From Planctomyces sp. SH-PL62 (GTDB lineage Bacteria > Planctomycetota > Planctomycetia > Isosphaerales > Isosphaeraceae): a DNA stretch of 64,000 bases. Of the stretch, positions 1 to 8,581 are shown in pieces. Position numbers and translations under genes: made by a program. The notes beneath the pieces were generated by a model. That model saw only the letters and a list, made by a program, of their open reading frames with translations. It had not been told where the DNA came from and did no database searches. The stretch spans positions 1,674,001-1,738,000 of the forward strand of contig NZ_CP011273.1 in assembly GCF_001610895.1 (NCBI RefSeq). The letters are read 5' to 3'. Each line of letters opens with the position of its first letter. Within the stretch, counting starts at the first letter, position 1.

Positions 1-1179
1 CTCCGGCTCGTCTCGTTGCTGTTCTGGCTGATCCCCCTGGGCGTCATCGGGGCCGCCGGCGCGGTGGGGTATAAACAGTACGATCAGATGCGCTCGAAGC
101 CCGAGGTGACGATCGGCCTGGTCCAGCAGATGACGCTGGGCGAGGCCGAGAAGCTCCTGAGCTCCAAGGGCTACTTGAAGTCCCGGTATCAGGCGATGAT
201 CGGCACCCGGATCGCCGGCCGCGTCGAGGAGATGCGGGTCACCGAGCGCGCGTCCGTCAAGAAGGGGGAGATCCTCGCCGTCATCGAGCACCACGACATG
301 GACGCCATGCTCCTGCAGCGCAAGGCCGCCCTCTTGAAGGCGGAGGCCGACCTGGAGGAGGCCAAGGTCGACCTCTGGGACAAGGAACGTCAGGAGAAGC
401 GGCTGGGGCGACTCTTCGAGAAGAGCATGACCCCCCAGGAAGACTACGACAAGGCCCTCGCCGCCCGCCGCGGCGCCGAGGCCCGGATCGCCGCCACCGA
501 GGCGGCCATCCAAATGACCAGGTCGAACATCGACGAGATCGAGGCCACGATCCACCACCAGATGTACCTCTACGCCCCGTTCGACGGCACCGTCGTCGAG
601 AAGCAGGGCGAGGTGGGCGAGATCATCAGCCCCATGGCGATGAGTTCGTCGCTGGGCCGTTCCGCCGTCGTCACGATCGCCGACCTGCGGAACATGGACG
701 TCGAGGCCGACATCCCCGAGGAGCAGATGTACCGGGTGACCGAAGGCCAGCCGGCCGAGATCTCCGTGACCGCCGTCCCCTCCAAGCGTTATCGGGGGCG
801 GCTTCGCCAGATCACGCCGATGGGCGACCGGACCCGGGCCACGGTGAAGGTCAAGGTCGAGATCCTCGACCCCGACGACAAGCTCTTCCCCGAGCTGGCC
901 GCCACGGTCCACTTCCTTCCCGACAAGAAGTTCGCCGAGTCCGAGGCCAGCCGGGCCTTCCTCTACGTCCCGACCGAGGCCGTCTTCCAGGAGAACGGCC
1001 ATGACTGGGTCTGGCTGATGGACCGCGACTCGCGACTCTCCCGTCGGAAGATCGAGGTCGCCAACTCGAACCGAGGCTCCACCCGCGTCGAGTCCGGCCT
1101 CCAGGCGGACGACAAGGTCGTCCTGAATCCGACGTCCGGGCTCCGCGACGGCGCCGTCGTCCGCGAGGCCGCCCGCTGA
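1..1179 (+). CDS. HlyD/MacA-type periplasmic adaptor subunit of an ABC exporter (5' partial)
   Basis: Periplasmic adaptor that would link an inner-membrane ABC exporter to an outer channel. The frame is open to base 1 (codons for LRLVS precede the first possible TTG start at 16), so the true start is probably outside the window. The protein begins with one membrane anchor ([17 protein letters not shown]). A biotinyl-lipoyl half-motif follows ([14 protein letters not shown]), then a long alpha-helical hairpin rich in Ala/Glu/Lys at about residues 80-175, the second lipoyl half ([18 protein letters not shown]), and a beta-barrel. ATPase and permease genes follow in the same direction, the usual MacAB/DevBCA order. 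The substrate cannot be told. Family call firm; 5' end unknown. Confidence 0.9.
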   Translation, partial: LRLVSLLFWLIPLGVIGAAGAVGYKQYDQMRSKPEVTIGLVQQMTLGEAEKLLSSKGYLKSRYQAMIGTRIAGRVEEMRVTERASVKKGEILAVIEHHDMDAMLLQRKAALLKAEADLEEAKVDLWDKERQEKRLGRLFEKSMTPQEDYDKALAARRGAEARIAATEAAIQMTRSNIDEIEATIHHQMYLYAPFDGTVVEKQGEVGEIISPMAMSSSLGRSAVVTIADLRNMDVEADIPEEQMYRVTEGQPAEISVTAVPSKRYRGRLRQITPMGDRTRATVKVKVEILDPDDKLFPELAATVHFLPDKKFAESEASRAFLYVPTEAVFQENGHDWVWLMDRDSRLSRRKIEVANSNRGSTRVESGLQADDKVVLNPTSGLRDGAVVREAAR

Positions 1180-1288
1180 CGACCGGCCCGAAGACGCTTC
1201 CCATGGGTCAGGTCCGCCGGCCGTCACCGCCGACGTCCCAGCGCGACCGGACGGAGCAGGAATCGCTTTCTTTTTCGAGAGGACCTTC

Positions 1289-2005
1289 ATGAACGCGTCG
1301 CCGTCGATCGAGCTGCGAGGGGTCGAGAAGGAGTACCGCCGCGACGAGTTCGTCGTCCCGGTCCTCTCGGGCCTCGACCTGACCGTCGCCGAGGGCGAGT
1401 ACCTGGCGCTCATGGGCCCGTCGGGCTCGGGCAAGACCACCCTGCTGAACCTGGTGGCGGGGCTCGACGTCGCCACCAGGGGCCAGGTCGTCGTCCACGG
1501 CCAGGACCTCGGTCGGCTCTCCGAGTCCGAGATCACCCGCTGGCGGGCCAACAACGTCGGCTTCATCTTCCAGACCTACAACCTCATCCCCGTCCTCACC
1601 GCGGCCGAGAACGTCGAACTCCCGCTGTTGCTCACCAAGCTCTCCCGCAAGCGTCGCCGCGAGAACGTCGCCACGGCGCTCCGCGTGGTCGGGCTCGAAG
1701 GTCGCGAGCACCACTACCCCCGGCAACTCTCCGGCGGCCAGGAGCAGCGGGTGGCGATCGCCCGCGCCATCGTCACCGACCCCTACCTGCTCGTCGCCGA
1801 CGAGCCCACCGGCGACCTCGACCGCAACACGGCCGACGAGATCCTGGAACTCCTGGAGCAGCTCAACCGCGAGTTCCAGAAGACCATCGTCATGGTCACG
1901 CACGACCCGCTGGCCGCCCGACGCGCCGGCCGGGTCCTCCACCTCGACAAGGGTCGTCTCGTGGACGACGTGATCAACGAATCCCCGATCTCGGCGGCCT
2001 CGTGA
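1289..2005 (+). CDS. ABC transporter ATP-binding protein, LolD/MacB type
   Basis: Cytoplasmic ATPase powering the exporter encoded by its neighbours. At 238 aa it has the normal size for the LolD/MacB/FtsE group. Walker [10 protein letters not shown] lies at residues 43-51, the Q-loop in FIFQTYNL near 93-100, the signature LSGGQEQR near 147-154, Walker [13 protein letters not shown] near 167-178, and the switch His in MVTHD. The 110-base gap after the adaptor gene shows no clear terminator, so one operon is likely. The permease gene follows after one base. The ATG start is in the expected place, just before the beta-strand that opens the family ([11 protein letters not shown]). Confidence 0.95.
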   Translation: MNASPSIELRGVEKEYRRDEFVVPVLSGLDLTVAEGEYLALMGPSGSGKTTLLNLVAGLDVATRGQVVVHGQDLGRLSESEITRWRANNVGFIFQTYNLIPVLTAAENVELPLLLTKLSRKRRRENVATALRVVGLEGREHHYPRQLSGGQEQRVAIARAIVTDPYLLVADEPTGDLDRNTADEILELLEQLNREFQKTIVMVTHDPLAARRAGRVLHLDKGRLVDDVINESPISAAS

Positions 2006-2006
2006 C

Positions 2007-3200
2007 ATGAAATACCTGACCTACATCTTCCGCAACGCCCGCCGCAACCCGGTCCGCACCGGGCTGACGGTGGCGTCGATCGCGATCTCGATGTTCCTGA
2101 TGATGATCCTCACGTCGTTCTTCGCCGCCTTGCAGGAGGCGAACGCCGCGACCAAGCAGTTCAACCGGATCATCGTGATGAACGCCAACGGGTTCGCCGG
2201 CCAGCTCCCCATCGCCCGCGTCCGCCAGGTCGAGGCAATGGACGGCGTGGTCTCCGTCACCCCGTTCTCCTGGTACGGCGGCAAGTACCAGAACCAACGC
2301 GTGCTGTTCGCCCAGTTCGCCGTGGACGCCGACAAGGTCTTCGACACCCTCGACGAGTACGACGTCCCCCCCGAGCAGCTCGCCGCCTTCAAGGCCGACA
2401 AGTCCGGCGCGGTGATCGGCCCCAAGCTCGCCCGCGAGTACGGCCTCAAGATCGGCGACCCGATGCCGCTGCAGGGGGACATCTACCCCGTCGACCTCAA
2501 GCTGACCATCCAGGGGATCTACCAGGCCCCCCGAAACACCGACCAGCGCATGGTCCTGTTCCACTTCGAGTACCTCGACGATCAGCTCCGCCAGCTCGGC
2601 TCGTCGTCGGGCGGCTCGACCACCCAGCCGAGCTCCGCCGCCGGCAACGCGGGGATCCTCTTCGTGAAGTGCCGCGACGCCGCGGCGACCGCGAGCCTCT
2701 GCAAGAAGATCGACGAGGAGTACCGGAGCACCGACTTCCCCACCCGGACCCAGACCGAGGAAGCGTTCGGCCAGATGTTCTCCGAGATGATGGGGGGGCT
2801 CAAGAACGTCGTCTACTGGATCGGCACCGCCGTGGTCATCTCGCTCCTGTTCGTCTCCGGCAACGCGATGGCGATGGCGATGCGCGAGCGGACCACCGAG
2901 GTCGCGGTCCTCAAGGCCATCGGCTACGACAAGAAGCTGGTCCTCGGCATCGTGCTGGCCGAGGCGGTTCTGGTCTCCGGGCTGGGGGGTGCCGTGGGGG
3001 CCCTGGGGAGCAAGGCCCTCTTCGACTTCGTCGACATCTCGCCGTTCACCGGCGGCTTCCTACCGTTCTTCTACGTCCCCTGGTCGGTCGCGCTCACGGG
3101 GTTGGGCGTCGCGCTCTTCCTGGGCTTCGCCAGCGGCGTGGTGCCGGCGGTGATCGCCGCGAACTCGTCCGTGATCAACGGTCTCCGCAAGGTCGTCTGA
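2007..3200 (+). CDS. ABC transporter permease, FtsX/MacB family (first of two)
   Basis: Inner-membrane subunit of the exporter, 397 aa. It has the FtsX/MacB plan: an N-terminal membrane segment (GLTVASIAISMFLMMILTSF), a large extracytoplasmic domain at about residues 45-270, then three membrane segments. The family hallmark RERTTEVAVLKAIGYDKKLVLG sits just before the second pair of helices. The start ATG is one base after the ATPase stop, which suggests translational coupling. A second, different permease gene follows 7 bases downstream, so the transporter is probably a heterodimer, as in DevBCA-like systems, rather than a MacB homodimer. Confidence 0.93.
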   Translation: MKYLTYIFRNARRNPVRTGLTVASIAISMFLMMILTSFFAALQEANAATKQFNRIIVMNANGFAGQLPIARVRQVEAMDGVVSVTPFSWYGGKYQNQRVLFAQFAVDADKVFDTLDEYDVPPEQLAAFKADKSGAVIGPKLAREYGLKIGDPMPLQGDIYPVDLKLTIQGIYQAPRNTDQRMVLFHFEYLDDQLRQLGSSSGGSTTQPSSAAGNAGILFVKCRDAAATASLCKKIDEEYRSTDFPTRTQTEEAFGQMFSEMMGGLKNVVYWIGTAVVISLLFVSGNAMAMAMRERTTEVAVLKAIGYDKKLVLGIVLAEAVLVSGLGGAVGALGSKALFDFVDISPFTGGFLPFFYVPWSVALTGLGVALFLGFASGVVPAVIAANSSVINGLRKVV

Positions 3201-3207
3201 GGTCGCC

Positions 3208-4368
3208 ATGATCCCGATCAAGTACAACGTCCGCAACCTCCGCGTGCGCTGGAAGACGACCCTGATGACGGTCCTGGGGACCGCCCTGCTGGTCGCTTCC
3301 TCGTGCATCCTCTTCGGCCTGGTGGAGGGCCTGGAGCACAGCCTCAAGGTCTCGGGAGACCCGCTCGACCTGATCGTCCTGCGCAAGGGGGCGACGGCCG
3401 AGACGACCGGCGGCTTCGAATCCAAGAAGGCCGACGAGCTGCTGACGCTCAACGGCATCCTGCGCGACGGCGACGGCCCGGTCGCCGCCAAGGAGCTGCT
3501 CAACATCCCCGTGGCCGAGCGCCTCTCCGGCGCCTTCAACAACCTCATCCTCCGCGGCGTGGAGCCCGCCTCGCGGAAGCTCCGCCCCGAGTTCAAGATC
3601 GTCGCCGGCCGCGACTTCGAAAGCGGCAAGGGGGAGTGCATCGTCTCGCAAAGCCTCGCCGGGGCTTACAAGGGGGCCCAGGTCGGCGGCCAGCTCGTCT
3701 TCGGCGAGAAGGAGAAGTACCGGGTCGTCGGCCTCTTCACCGCCGGCGGCAGCTCGGCCGAGAGCGAGATCTGGGCCGACCTCAAGGACGTCGAGCGCAA
3801 CACCGGCCGCGACGGCTCCGTCTCCTGCGTCCAGATCCGCGCCGCCGGCCCCGCCGAATTCGACCAGCTCCGCAAGGAGATCGAGGACGGCGCCCAGTTC
3901 CGGCTGGCGGCCAAGCCCGAGGCCGAATACTTCGCCACCCAGTCCGACGCCAGCACCTTCTTCAAGGCGGCCGGCACCCTGATCGCCGTCCTGCTGACCT
4001 TCGGCGCCATGTTCGCCGCGGCCAACACGATGTTCTCGGCGGTCAAGTCGCGGACCCGAGAGATCGGCACGATGCGCGCCCTGGGATTCTCCCGCAGCGA
4101 CGTCCTCCTCTCGTTCCTGGGGGAATCGCTCCTGCTCTCGCTCCTGGGGGGCGGCCTCGGTCTGCTGGCGACCCTGCCGATGAGCCTGCTCTCGATCGAG
4201 ACGATGAACGGCAACACCTTCGCCTCGGTGAACATCAACTTCCGCTTCGGCTACTGGGTGATGGCCGTCGCCCTGAGCATGACCCTGGTCATGGGCCTTT
4301 TCGGCGGCATGCTCCCCGCCCTGCGAGCCGTCCGGCTGGAGGTGATCGCCGCCCTCCGCGAACTCTGA
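3208..4368 (+). CDS. ABC transporter permease, FtsX/MacB family (second of two)
   Basis: Second inner-membrane permease of the exporter, 386 aa. N-terminal membrane helix (TTLMTVLGTALLVASSCILFGL), extracytoplasmic domain to about residue 245, then three C-terminal helices. The conserved cytoplasmic coupling segment reads SRTREIGTMRALGFSRSDVLLSF. It ends nine bases before the stop of the convergent MBL gene, and no hairpin terminator is seen in that short gap. It is clearly related to the preceding permease in plan but not a near-identical copy, which fits a heterodimer. The substrate is unknown; lipid, lipoprotein or peptide export are the known options in this superfamily. Confidence 0.93.
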   Translation: MIPIKYNVRNLRVRWKTTLMTVLGTALLVASSCILFGLVEGLEHSLKVSGDPLDLIVLRKGATAETTGGFESKKADELLTLNGILRDGDGPVAAKELLNIPVAERLSGAFNNLILRGVEPASRKLRPEFKIVAGRDFESGKGECIVSQSLAGAYKGAQVGGQLVFGEKEKYRVVGLFTAGGSSAESEIWADLKDVERNTGRDGSVSCVQIRAAGPAEFDQLRKEIEDGAQFRLAAKPEAEYFATQSDASTFFKAAGTLIAVLLTFGAMFAAANTMFSAVKSRTREIGTMRALGFSRSDVLLSFLGESLLLSLLGGGLGLLATLPMSLLSIETMNGNTFASVNINFRFGYWVMAVALSMTLVMGLFGGMLPALRAVRLEVIAALREL

Positions 4369-4376
4369 CTCACGGG

Positions 4377-5039
4377 CTATCGCGCGTGCTCCAGCAGGAC
4401 GATCGTCCGCCGCGTCGGCAGCGAGGCCCGGTCGATCGCGAACTCGGCCCCGGCGATCCGCTCCACGGGATCGTCGGGGAGCCGCTCCAGGAACCGTTCG
4501 ATCGGCTGGATGTCCAGGTTGATCCTCGGCGTCTTGTAGTGCATCGGCACGACGACCCTGGGACCGATCGCGTCCAGCAGCGCGGGGATCTCGGCCAGGT
4601 CGATCGTCGGCGTCCCCCCGGCCGGCGCGAGCACCACGTCGGCCCCCCGGATCGGCTCCAGTTCCTCGGCCGACAGCCGATGCCCGAGGTCCCCCAGGAA
4701 GGCGACGTGCAGCCCCTCGGCTCGGAAATGGACGATCGCCACCTCGTCGCCCGGCTTCCGTTCGGGAGTCTCGAAGACCCGGACGGCCTCGATCCGGATC
4801 CCTCGGAAGTCCTCGCCCCCCTCGGGAAGCTCCAGCGCGCGGAAGACGTGGAACGACGGGACGATCTGGCCGAGATGGCTGTGATAGCGGTCGTTCTCGT
4901 GACTGACCACGACGACGTCGGCCGGCTCGGCGATCGGCTCGTAGCCGCCGGAGTCCGGCGAGCGGTAAGGGTCGAGGATGACCCGAACCCCCTCGGTCTC
5001 AATCAGGAACGCCGCGTGTCCGTACCACTTGATGCGCAT
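4377..5039 (-). CDS. MBL-fold metal-dependent hydrolase, UlaG/PF13483-like
   Basis: Probable cytoplasmic metallo-beta-lactamase-fold hydrolase, 220 aa, substrate unknown. It starts with the family pattern MRIKWYGHAAFLIE and shows the later metal-site strands FLGDLGH and VVVPMHYKT. The canonical HxHxDH motif is altered: the matching loop reads VSHENDRYHSH, so His and Asp are present but the spacing differs. It stands alone, convergent with the exporter operon and divergent from the GT39-like gene, with about 158 bases between the two starts. Fold call good; activity uncertain because of the changed motif. Confidence 0.85.
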   Translation of the reverse strand: MRIKWYGHAAFLIETEGVRVILDPYRSPDSGGYEPIAEPADVVVVSHENDRYHSHLGQIVPSFHVFRALELPEGGEDFRGIRIEAVRVFETPERKPGDEVAIVHFRAEGLHVAFLGDLGHRLSAEELEPIRGADVVLAPAGGTPTIDLAEIPALLDAIGPRVVVPMHYKTPRINLDIQPIERFLERLPDDPVERIAGAEFAIDRASLPTRRTIVLLEHAR

Positions 5040-5197
5040 GGCGAGGGCCTCGGAATCGGGACGGTGTGGCGCCCGGGACGCCGTCTTGCTTAGTCTAGCC
5101 GGAAGCCGACGCCCACGCGACCTGGCGCGGGGTCACAAAACCGGGCGTCGACCGTTAGTGTGGTCGAACGATCCGCACGCTGGAGCCACGCCGATTC

Positions 5198-6436
5198 GTG
5201 TCCATCCTCGACCGTCTTTCCCATCCGATTGATCCGGCCCCCTTCCTGAACCGACTGCTCGACCTGATCACGCGGCGCCCGCTCGTGGTGTGCCTCTGGC
5301 TGGGCGTCGCGCTGAGGTTGTGGGTCTATCTCCAGGGCCGCCCCTACTGGATGGACGAGGGTTCGCTCCTCGCCAATCTCCGCGAGGGGGGCATCTTCGA
5401 CCTCTCCAGCCCCCTGAAGTCCGACCAGCTCGCGCCGCCGGCCTTCCTGGCCGCCCAACGGCTCGTCACCCGCCTCCTGGGCGAATCGCCGTTTGCGACC
5501 CGACTGATCCCCCTGGCGTGCGGCCTCGGCTCGCTCTGGCTCTTTCGCGCGATCGCCCGGCGCACGCTGCCCACCTCGGCGGCCGTCGTCGCGATGTTCC
5601 TCTTCGCGGTCGGCGACGACCTCGTCTACTACGCGAACGAATTGAAGCCGTATTCGACCGACCTGGCGGTCGGGCTCCTGGTCACGCTTATCAGTCTTAA
5701 GGAGCTTCACGACCCCCCGAGCCGATCCCGCCGCGCGGGCCTTGCGGCCCTGGCCGTCGCGTCTCCCTGGATCTCGTTCGCCTCGGTCTTCGTGGTGGCC
5801 GGCTGCGGACTGGCCCTCCTCATCGACCGCCTGCGATCGCACCGCAGGGGCGAGATCGCGATGCTGCTCGCGACGGCCGCCGCCTGGGGGGCGAGCGTGC
5901 TGATCGCCCATCGTGCGTCGAGCCGACTCCTCGGCCCGGCGACGTCGATGTACGTCTTCTGGAACTTCGCGTTCCTGCCGTTCCCCCCCACCGATCGGAA
6001 ATCGCTGGCGAGGGCCGTGGGGATCGTGCTGGAGACGTTCGTCACGCCCCTGAACCTGACACCCCGGCTCCTCCCGTACGCATTCGCCCTCTTCGCCCTG
6101 GCGATGGCGATCCAGGGGGCGCGGCGCATCGCTCGCCGCGACGCCGGAACGCTGGGCGTGCTGCTCCTGCCGATGGCCCTGGCGCTCGCCGCGTCGGCCC
6201 TGCGACGCTACCCCTTCCACGGCCGCCTGATCCTCTGGCTGGCCCCGGCGTTCTTCCTGCTGATCGCCGAAGGCTTGCAGGACCTGCGCCACCGTCGCGG
6301 ACGCCTCTGGTACTCCGCCGCCCTGGCGTTCCTGCTCATCTACCCGACGTTCGACACGCTCTACGAAGCCGTGCCGCCCCACATTCGGGAATTCAACAGC
6401 CACGGCGATCTGCGCAAGAACCGGTTCATGGAATGA
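5198..6436 (+). CDS. Polytopic membrane glycosyltransferase, GT39/ArnT-like (GT-C)
   Basis: Integral membrane protein of 412 aa with about ten hydrophobic segments and the early periplasmic acidic motif YWMDEGSL, as in GT-C enzymes that use polyprenyl-phosphate sugars. A second family-like patch, YYANELKPYSTDLAVGLL, follows the second helix. The start is GTG at 5198; an earlier start is not favoured because the upstream 158 bases are a divergent intergenic region. No carbohydrate operon surrounds it, so donor and acceptor cannot be inferred. Two other large membrane proteins of a similar type occur at 24039 and 25663. Confidence 0.8.
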   Translation: MSILDRLSHPIDPAPFLNRLLDLITRRPLVVCLWLGVALRLWVYLQGRPYWMDEGSLLANLREGGIFDLSSPLKSDQLAPPAFLAAQRLVTRLLGESPFATRLIPLACGLGSLWLFRAIARRTLPTSAAVVAMFLFAVGDDLVYYANELKPYSTDLAVGLLVTLISLKELHDPPSRSRRAGLAALAVASPWISFASVFVVAGCGLALLIDRLRSHRRGEIAMLLATAAAWGASVLIAHRASSRLLGPATSMYVFWNFAFLPFPPTDRKSLARAVGIVLETFVTPLNLTPRLLPYAFALFALAMAIQGARRIARRDAGTLGVLLLPMALALAASALRRYPFHGRLILWLAPAFFLLIAEGLQDLRHRRGRLWYSAALAFLLIYPTFDTLYEAVPPHIREFNSHGDLRKNRFME

Positions 6437-6556
6437 GCCGGAGTCGAGCGAACGAGAAAAAAGAAGCGGAGCCCCGACCGATGATCGGTTCGTCCGCAAA
6501 TTTTGGGCGGGCCTGATGCAAGACGTGAGGGCGAGCGTCGCCCGGCGAAAATCAAG

Positions 6557-6645
6557 CGGAGAGGGGGGGATTCGAACCCCCGAGACGAGTTTCCCCGTCT
6601 AACGGTTTAGCAAACCGTCGCTATCGACCACTCAGCCACCTCTCC
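6557..6645 (-). tRNA. tRNA-Ser (anticodon GCT)
   Basis: Read on the minus strand, the acceptor arms GGAGAGG (6639-6645) and CCTCTCC (6558-6564) pair perfectly, with discriminator G at 6557. The D-arm TGGCTGAGTGG, an anticodon loop with GCT (plus-strand AGC at 6609-6611) closed by CGGTT/AACCG, a long variable arm GACGGGG-AAACT-CGTCTC typical of class II serine tRNA, and the T-arm GGGGG TTCGAAT CCCCC are all visible. The length is 89 bases. The terminal CCA is not encoded. Confidence 0.97.
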
Positions 6646-6691
6646 TCGATCGGCGCGACCCCCTGGTCGAGAGGGTCGATTGCGGACGTCA

Positions 6692-6720
6692 AAGCTACCA
6701 GAGCCGCGCCGTTTCGTCAA
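6692..6720 (-). promoter_or_regulatory. Likely sigma-70 promoter of tRNA-Ser
   Basis: On the minus strand TTGACG (6715-6720) is followed after 17 bases by TAGCTT (6692-6697), about 47 bases upstream of the mature tRNA 5' end. The -35 matches 5 of 6 consensus bases; the -10 is weaker. Position and spacing support it. Confidence 0.45.
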
Positions 6721-7329
6721 TGAACCCGTGCCGAACGTCGCTCGGATTGCGGCCGCTCGCGGGGTTTCGCGCGTCCGAAGCCCGCTTGCCGCTTCGTAAT
6801 CCGCCAGCGTGGCGCAGGGTCAACTTGGGGGATCGTGCGCGCCCGCCACTCGTCCGAGGGCGCGCCGGCGTTCGATAGGGCCTGACGAGGAAAAGCGCCG
6901 AACCAACCCAATTCAAGGCCCCTGATTAGAGACATGAAATCCAATCCCCGATTCAACTTGCGACCGATTGGCTCCGTTCGCGACCGGCGCGAAGGAAGCC
7001 AATTCGCCGCCGTCGCCCGTACGCTGGTCCCGCGGCCAGGCTGACGCGAACGGCTCGCGAAGGTGGACTTCGAAAAACAGACGAACGAACCCAAATCGGC
7101 AGGCGGTTTTCCAATGCAAACAACTTTCTGACAAGTCTTTACGCCCGATTGCTTCGTTTCCAGGGGCGGGCGGACGAACCAAATTTCGGGAACGGATCGC
7201 CGTTCGCACGGAGCCTCCTCGGCATTAAAATCGACTCACGATCGGACGGAGCGGGAACGGCCCGACCCGCCCTCGACAGGCACCGGACGATGGTCCGGCG
7301 CGAAGCTGGCCGACAGAGTCAGAGGACTG
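6721..7329. other. Long intergenic region without a credible gene
   Basis: About 600 bases between the tRNA promoter and the anion transporter gene. Base composition is clearly less GC-rich than the genes, the short reading frames on both strands show no domain or codon bias, and none has a convincing ribosome binding site. It holds one copy of the ATTGGCT/AGCCAAT hairpin described separately, and further partial copies of its words (for example CCGATTGCTTCG near 7145). Confidence 0.6.
6962..7006. repeat. Dispersed intergenic hairpin repeat, copy 1
   Basis: ATTGGCT at 6967-6973 pairs with AGCCAAT at 6997-7003, preceded by GACCG and followed by TCG. The same words in the same arrangement recur at 62973-63013 in another intergenic region. 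This looks like one copy of a small dispersed repeat family of the genome. Confidence 0.6.
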
Positions 7330-8565
7330 ATGACGCCCTGGAAAACCTGGATCGCGGCGACCTTGTTCGGCGGCGTCTACGCGGCCCTGGCGTTCGGACG
7401 CCTGCCGGGCTTCCGGCTGGATCGGCCCGCGATCGCGATGGTCGGGGCGGCGGCGATGCTCGGGTTCGGCGTGATGGACCTGCGCGAGGCCGCCGGGGCG
7501 GTCGACGTGGATACGATCGTCCTGCTCTTCGGGATGATGGTGCTCGCCGGCTATCTGCGCCTGGCGGGATTCGTCGACCTGGCGACCCAGGTCGTCGCGA
7601 ATCGCCGGCCGGGGCCGCTGGCGATGCTGGCCGTGGTGGTGGCGATGTCCGGCGTCCTCTCGGCCTTCCTGGTCAACGACGTCGTCTGCGTGGCCCTGAC
7701 GCCGCTGGTGCTGGAGCTTTGCCGACGCCTCCGTCGCCCCGCGATCCCCTATCTGGTGGGCCTGGCGACGGCCTCGAACGTCGGGTCGGTGGCGACGATC
7801 ACCGGCAACCCGCAGAACATCATCATCGGCTCGCTCTCCGGGATCTCATACGCCCGTTTCGCCGCCAGGCTGGCCCCGATCGCGGTCGTCGGCCTGGTGC
7901 TGACGTTCCTCGTGGTGGCGACCGTGTACCGCCGATCGCTCCGGACGCCGGACGGGCCGACGCCCCCCGCGAGACCGCCCGCGAGAATCCGCAACCATCG
8001 GGGCCTCCTGATCCGCGCCGGCCTGGTGACGCTCGGGACGGTGGCGCTCTTCTTCGCCGGGGCGCCGGTGGCGACCGCGGCCCTGATCGCGGCGGCGGTG
8101 CTCATGCTGGACCGTCTCCGCCCGGAGCGGGCGTTCGAGGCGGTCGACTGGCCCTTGCTGGTGATGTTCATGGGGCTGTTCGTGGTCGTCCACGGCTTCG
8201 AGGCCAACGTCGTCCGAAACTGGGACCTGAGTCGGATCGCCACCGAAGGCTCGCCGGTCGTCCCCGTGAGCCTGGCGGCGATCTTCCTGTCGAATTTGGT
8301 CTCAAATGTGCCTGCGGTCCTCCTGTTCAAGCCCGTCCTGGCGGTGATCGGGGATCCGGAGCAGGGGTGGCTGGCGCTCGCGATGTCGAGCACGCTGGCC
8401 GGGAACCTGACGCTGTTGGGCTCCGTGGCGAACCTGATCGTCGTCGAGTACGCCCGGCGGGACGGCCAGGAGCTGGGCTTCGTGGAGTACCTCAAGGTCG
8501 GCGTGCCTCTGACCCTCGCGACCTGCGCCGTGGGGATCGCCTGGCTCTCGCTGACCCACTACTGA
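7330..8565 (+). CDS. SLC13/ArsB-NhaD-type anion transporter (YbiR-like)
   Basis: Inner-membrane secondary transporter, 411 aa, about eleven membrane segments. It carries the two internal repeat signatures of the ion transporter superfamily: FLVNDVVCVALTPLVLELCR in the first half with TASNVGSVATITGNPQNIII, and FLSNLVSNVPAVLLFKP in the second half with STLAGNLTLLGSVANLIV. These Asn/Gly/Pro-rich re-entrant loops bind the anion or cation in CitMHS, ArsB and YbiR proteins. No arsenic genes are nearby, so arsenite is only one option; small anions or dicarboxylates are equally possible. The ATG at 7330 fits the first membrane helix. Confidence 0.88.
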   Translation: MTPWKTWIAATLFGGVYAALAFGRLPGFRLDRPAIAMVGAAAMLGFGVMDLREAAGAVDVDTIVLLFGMMVLAGYLRLAGFVDLATQVVANRRPGPLAMLAVVVAMSGVLSAFLVNDVVCVALTPLVLELCRRLRRPAIPYLVGLATASNVGSVATITGNPQNIIIGSLSGISYARFAARLAPIAVVGLVLTFLVVATVYRRSLRTPDGPTPPARPPARIRNHRGLLIRAGLVTLGTVALFFAGAPVATAALIAAAVLMLDRLRPERAFEAVDWPLLVMFMGLFVVVHGFEANVVRNWDLSRIATEGSPVVPVSLAAIFLSNLVSNVPAVLLFKPVLAVIGDPEQGWLALAMSSTLAGNLTLLGSVANLIVVEYARRDGQELGFVEYLKVGVPLTLATCAVGIAWLSLTHY

Positions 8566-8581
8566 TGGACCCGAGGGACGA

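Noticed and set aside
6557-7329. tRNA-Ser as the attachment site of an integrated element
   Set aside because: No integrase, no direct repeat of the tRNA 3' end, and no cargo genes in the flanking region.
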